From contig CAJNAR010000024.1 of assembly GCA_905220665.1 (NCBI GenBank), positions 174,159-238,158 of the forward strand: a stretch of DNA of 64,000 nt, given 5' to 3'. The notes beneath the pieces were generated by a model. It was not told where the DNA came from and ran no database searches. It saw nothing but the letters and a program-made list of their open reading frames with translations. The position numbers and the translations under genes are program-made. Positions 60,801-64,000 of the stretch are shown piece by piece (position 1 is the first letter of the stretch; each line of letters opens with the position of its first letter). The stretch comes from Albugo candida. Its lineage: Eukaryota > Oomycota > Peronosporomycetes > Albuginales > Albuginaceae.

Positions 60801-63800
60801 CGATACATGTGATAAAACATCCGATATTTGCTACTTTGATCAATCTCGTTCCGTTTAGAATTGGAAAGCTGAAGCCATCGTGACAAAATACTCGCGTTAT
60901 ATGACTAAATTTACCAGACAAGCTGGACTATCTTTTTGATTGGAAATTGGTCTTATCTAAGAATTCGTCCGTTCGTAATGCGGGACAAATGTAGAGCTTC
61001 TTCGTATTCCACAACTTCTTTACGTACTAGCTCATCTGTACTTGCTTGTTTTCTGTATCCATATAGCTCGTACGCTTGCCTTCAAATCGGGTTGTATTCG
61101 CTATCTACCTAGCAATCAGCTGTACGTATGGTACTTCACACATCTGAAATGCACATCACTGACAAAAAACGAGAAAGGTCACTCTCGCTTCGAGTGTATT
61201 GGGCTGCTTGGAAAAAATCTCCGAAACTACGTAGTTTGTGCAACGGCTTGCTAGCTCGTGTCTTAGTGGGAGCTACTAACTTTGTATGTTCAATCTATTT
61301 ATCGTCGTCCTCAAGCATATACCTTGTGCACACAAGCTATGCTGTAACGATAGAGCTTATTACGTGGAAGACGTAAGTTCTTATGTTTTTCACACATTTA
61401 TGATACATATGAGCTACAGAAATACACAAAACCGTATTTTCGATTGTGGTTTCTAGTATAAGAACTGGGAACCATATAATATTAAGGAGCAAGGATATCC
61501 ATCCATGCTTGGTAGAAAGTATTGGACGGACTTTTGAATCTGACGGATATTGTCGACATTATGATAAAAAAGGGTAGTGATGTCTGTGAAATGTGTCTGA
61601 AACCTTTTGCAGCATTCAAGGGCAACTTGTGGAGATAATTCGTAACCAACGACACTCAGGGAGCTTAAATACGGAATTCTTACAGTAGGTCCCAAGTTCA
61701 CGGAACAGTGAATCTTAACCTTATCAGACTACCGCATCTAATCTGCACATCCGTTATGTTGAATATCCAACGACTTGGCACCAATTGCATACATGAAACA
61801 GACGAATCAATGATTCCCACGATACATGTGATAAAACATCCGATATTTGCTACTTTGATCAATCGCGTTCCGTTTAGAATTGGAAAGCTGAAGCCATCGT
61901 GACAAAATACTCGCGTTATATGACTAAATTTACCTGACAAGCTGGACTATCTTTTTGATTGGAAATTGGTCTTATCTAAGAATTCGTGCGTTCGTAATGC
62001 GTGACAAATTCAGAGCTTCTTCGTATTCCACAACTTCTTTACGTAATAGCTCATCTGTACTTGCTTGTTTTCTGTATCCATATAGTTCGTACGCTTGCCT
62101 TCAAATTGGGTTGTATTCGCTATCTACCTAGCAATAAGCTGTACGTATGGTACTTCACGCATCTGAAATGCACATCACTGACAAATAACGAGAAAGGTCA
62201 CTCTCGCTTCGAGTGTATTGGGCTGCTTGGAAAAAATCTCCGAAACTACGTAGTTTGTGCAACGGCTTGCTAGCTCGTGTCTTAGTGTGAGCTACTAACT
62301 TTGTATCTTCAATCTATTTATCGTCGTCCTCAAGCATATACCTTGTGCACACAAGCTATGCTGTAACGATAGAGCTTATTACGTGGAAGACGTAAGTTCT
62401 TATGTTTTTCACACATTTATGATACATATGAGCTACAGAAATACACAAAACCGTATTTCGATTGTGGTTTCTAGTATAAGAACTGGGAACCATATAATAG
62501 TAAGGAGCAAGGATATCCATCCATGCTTGGTAGAAAGTATTGGACGGACTTTTGAATCTGACGGATATTGTCGAAATTATGATAAAAAAAGGGTAGTGAT
62601 GTCTGTGAAATGTGTCTGAAACCTTTTGCAGCATTCAAGGGCAACTTGTGGAGATAATTCGTAACCAACGACACTCAGGGAGCTTAAATACGGAATTCTT
62701 ACAGTAGGTCCCAAGTTCACGGAACAGTGAATCTTAACCTTATCAGACTACCGCATCTAATCTGCACATCCGTTATGTTGAATATCCAACGACTTGGCAC
62801 CAATTGCATACATGAAACAGACGAATCAATGATTCCCACGACACATGTGATAAAACATCCGATATTTGCTACTTTGATCAATCGCGTTCCGTTTAGAATT
62901 GGAAAGCTGAAGCCATCGTGACAAAATACTCGCGTTATATGACTAAATTTACCTGACAAGCTGGACTATCTTTTTGATTGGAAATTGGTCTTATCTAAGA
63001 ATTCGTGCGTTCGTAATGCGTGACAAATTCAGAGCTTCTTCGTATTCCACAGCTTCTTTACGTAATAGCTCATCTGTACTTGCTTGTTTTCTGTATCCAT
63101 ATAGTTCGTACGCTTGCCTTCAAATTGGGTTGTATTCGCTATCTACCTAGCAATAAGCTGTACGTATGGTACTTCACGCATCTGAAATGCACATCACTGA
63201 CAAATAACGAGAAAGGTCACTCTCGCTTCGAGTGTATTGGGCTGCTTGGAAAAAATCTCCGAAACTACGTAGTTTGTGCAACGGCTTGCTAGCTCGTATC
63301 TTAGTGGCAGCTACTAATTTTGTATGTTCAATCTATTTATCGTCGTCCTCAAGCATATACTTTGTGCACACAAGCTATGCTGTAACGATAGAGCTTATTA
63401 CGTGGAAGACGTAAGTTCTTATGTTTTTCACACATTTATGATACATATGAGCTACAGAAATACACAAAACCGTATTTTCGATTGTGGTTTCTAGTATAAG
63501 AACTGGGAACCATATAATAGTAAAGAGCAAGGATATCCATCCATGCTTGGTAGAAAGTATTGGACGGACTTTTGAATCTGACGGATATTGTCGAAATTAT
63601 GATAAAAAAGGGTAGTGATGTCTGTGAAATGTGTCTGAAACCTTTTGCAGCATTCAAGGGTAACTTGTGGAGATAATTCGTAACCAACGACACTCAGGGA
63701 GCTTAAATACGGAATTCTTACAGTAGGTCCCAAGTTCACGGAACAGTGAATCTTAACCTTATCAGACTACCGCATCTAATCTGCACATCCGTTATGTTGA

Positions 63801-64000
63801 ATATCCAACGACTTGGCACCAATTGCATACATGAAACAGACGAATCAATGATTCCCACGATACATGTGATAAAACATCCGATATTTGCTACTTTGATCAA
63901 TCGCGTTCCGTTTAGAATTGGAAAGCTGAAGCCATCGTGACAAAATACTCGCGTTATATGACTAAATTTACCAGACAAGCTGGACTATCTTTTTGATTGA

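Larger units (their letters stand above)
52792..64000. repeat. tandem array of ~1,019-bp units with three-unit higher-order period
   Basis: Units begin at gacaaat(t/a/g)(t/c)agagcttcttcg: 52792, 53858, 54876, 55895, 56914, 57930, 58947, 59966, 60984, 62003 and 63022. The last is cut by the window end. Lengths are 1016-1019 bp except the first (1066 bp, from a 47-bp internal duplication). Neighbouring units differ by a small percentage. Shared variants recur every third unit, e.g. agtaaaagaactcgg in units 1 and 4, cttcgtgttcc in units 3 and 6, and gtgtgagctac in units 7 and 10. Every unit includes the palindrome aaactacgtagttt. Open frames of 60-97 codons occur on both strands in each unit and are discussed as findings. 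No 5S rRNA, tRNA or snRNA sequence was recognised. The array begins inside a transposase frame and extends beyond the window. Confidence 0.95.

Noticed and set aside
52792..64000. 5S rDNA or snRNA tandem repeat
   Set aside because: The ~1-kb period would fit a 5S spacer repeat, but no 5S-like promoter or core sequence and no U6 or tRNA-like box could be recognised on either strand of the unit.

Overview
This is nuclear DNA from a microbial eukaryote, most consistent with an oomycete of the white-rust (Albugo) kind. That assignment is inference. It rests on protein-coding genes cut by very short introns (49-65 bp with GT/AG borders), a high load of Mutator-like (MULE) and LINE elements, and the protein set (CUL1-type cullin, mitochondrial phosphatidylserine decarboxylase, RGS-DENN protein). 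There is no bacterial operon structure, CRISPR array, rRNA or tRNA that I could recognise.

Layout. 1-18.1 kb is gene-poor. It starts with the 3' end of a LINE (1-350). A nested transposon island follows (3.36-11.55 kb), holding a nearly intact MULE, a non-autonomous inverted-repeat element, a second decayed MULE, two nested short TIR elements and a 908-bp element with 8-bp flanking duplications. The rest is decayed sequence containing a broken copy of the BAG/Hsp20 gene (15.85-16.35 kb). 18.1-29.1 kb is a second nest: a decayed FAR1-type MULE, then a LINE (EN + RT), into whose 3' tail a MULE with tandem-repeat TIRs has jumped, leaving a clean 9-bp target-site duplication.

29.4-42.4 kb is the compact host-gene island. 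It holds a BAG + alpha-crystallin protein (-), divergent from an eight-exon mitochondrial phosphatidylserine decarboxylase (+); a seven-exon coiled-coil gene (-); a CUL1-like cullin (-); a tandem-RGS + DENN protein (+); and an unrecognised multi-exon gene (+). Intergenic gaps in the left half are 69-301 bp. These genes have no obvious shared pathway beyond housekeeping: protein quality control and SCF ubiquitination, mitochondrial lipid synthesis, and G-protein/Rab signalling.

43.2-52.8 kb is again mobile-element debris: a LINE remnant, a MULE C-terminal half, an inverted second copy of the short element, a second LINE copy, an isolated MULE TIR and a truncated DDE transposase. From 52,792 to the window end runs a tandem array of about eleven ~1,019-bp units with a clear three-unit higher-order period. 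It starts abruptly inside the DDE transposase reading frame and continues past the window.

Exon models were built by eye from reading-frame continuity and GT/AG borders. The summed exon lengths of the PSD, coiled-coil, cullin, RGS-DENN and 40.9-42.4 kb gene models are each divisible by three.
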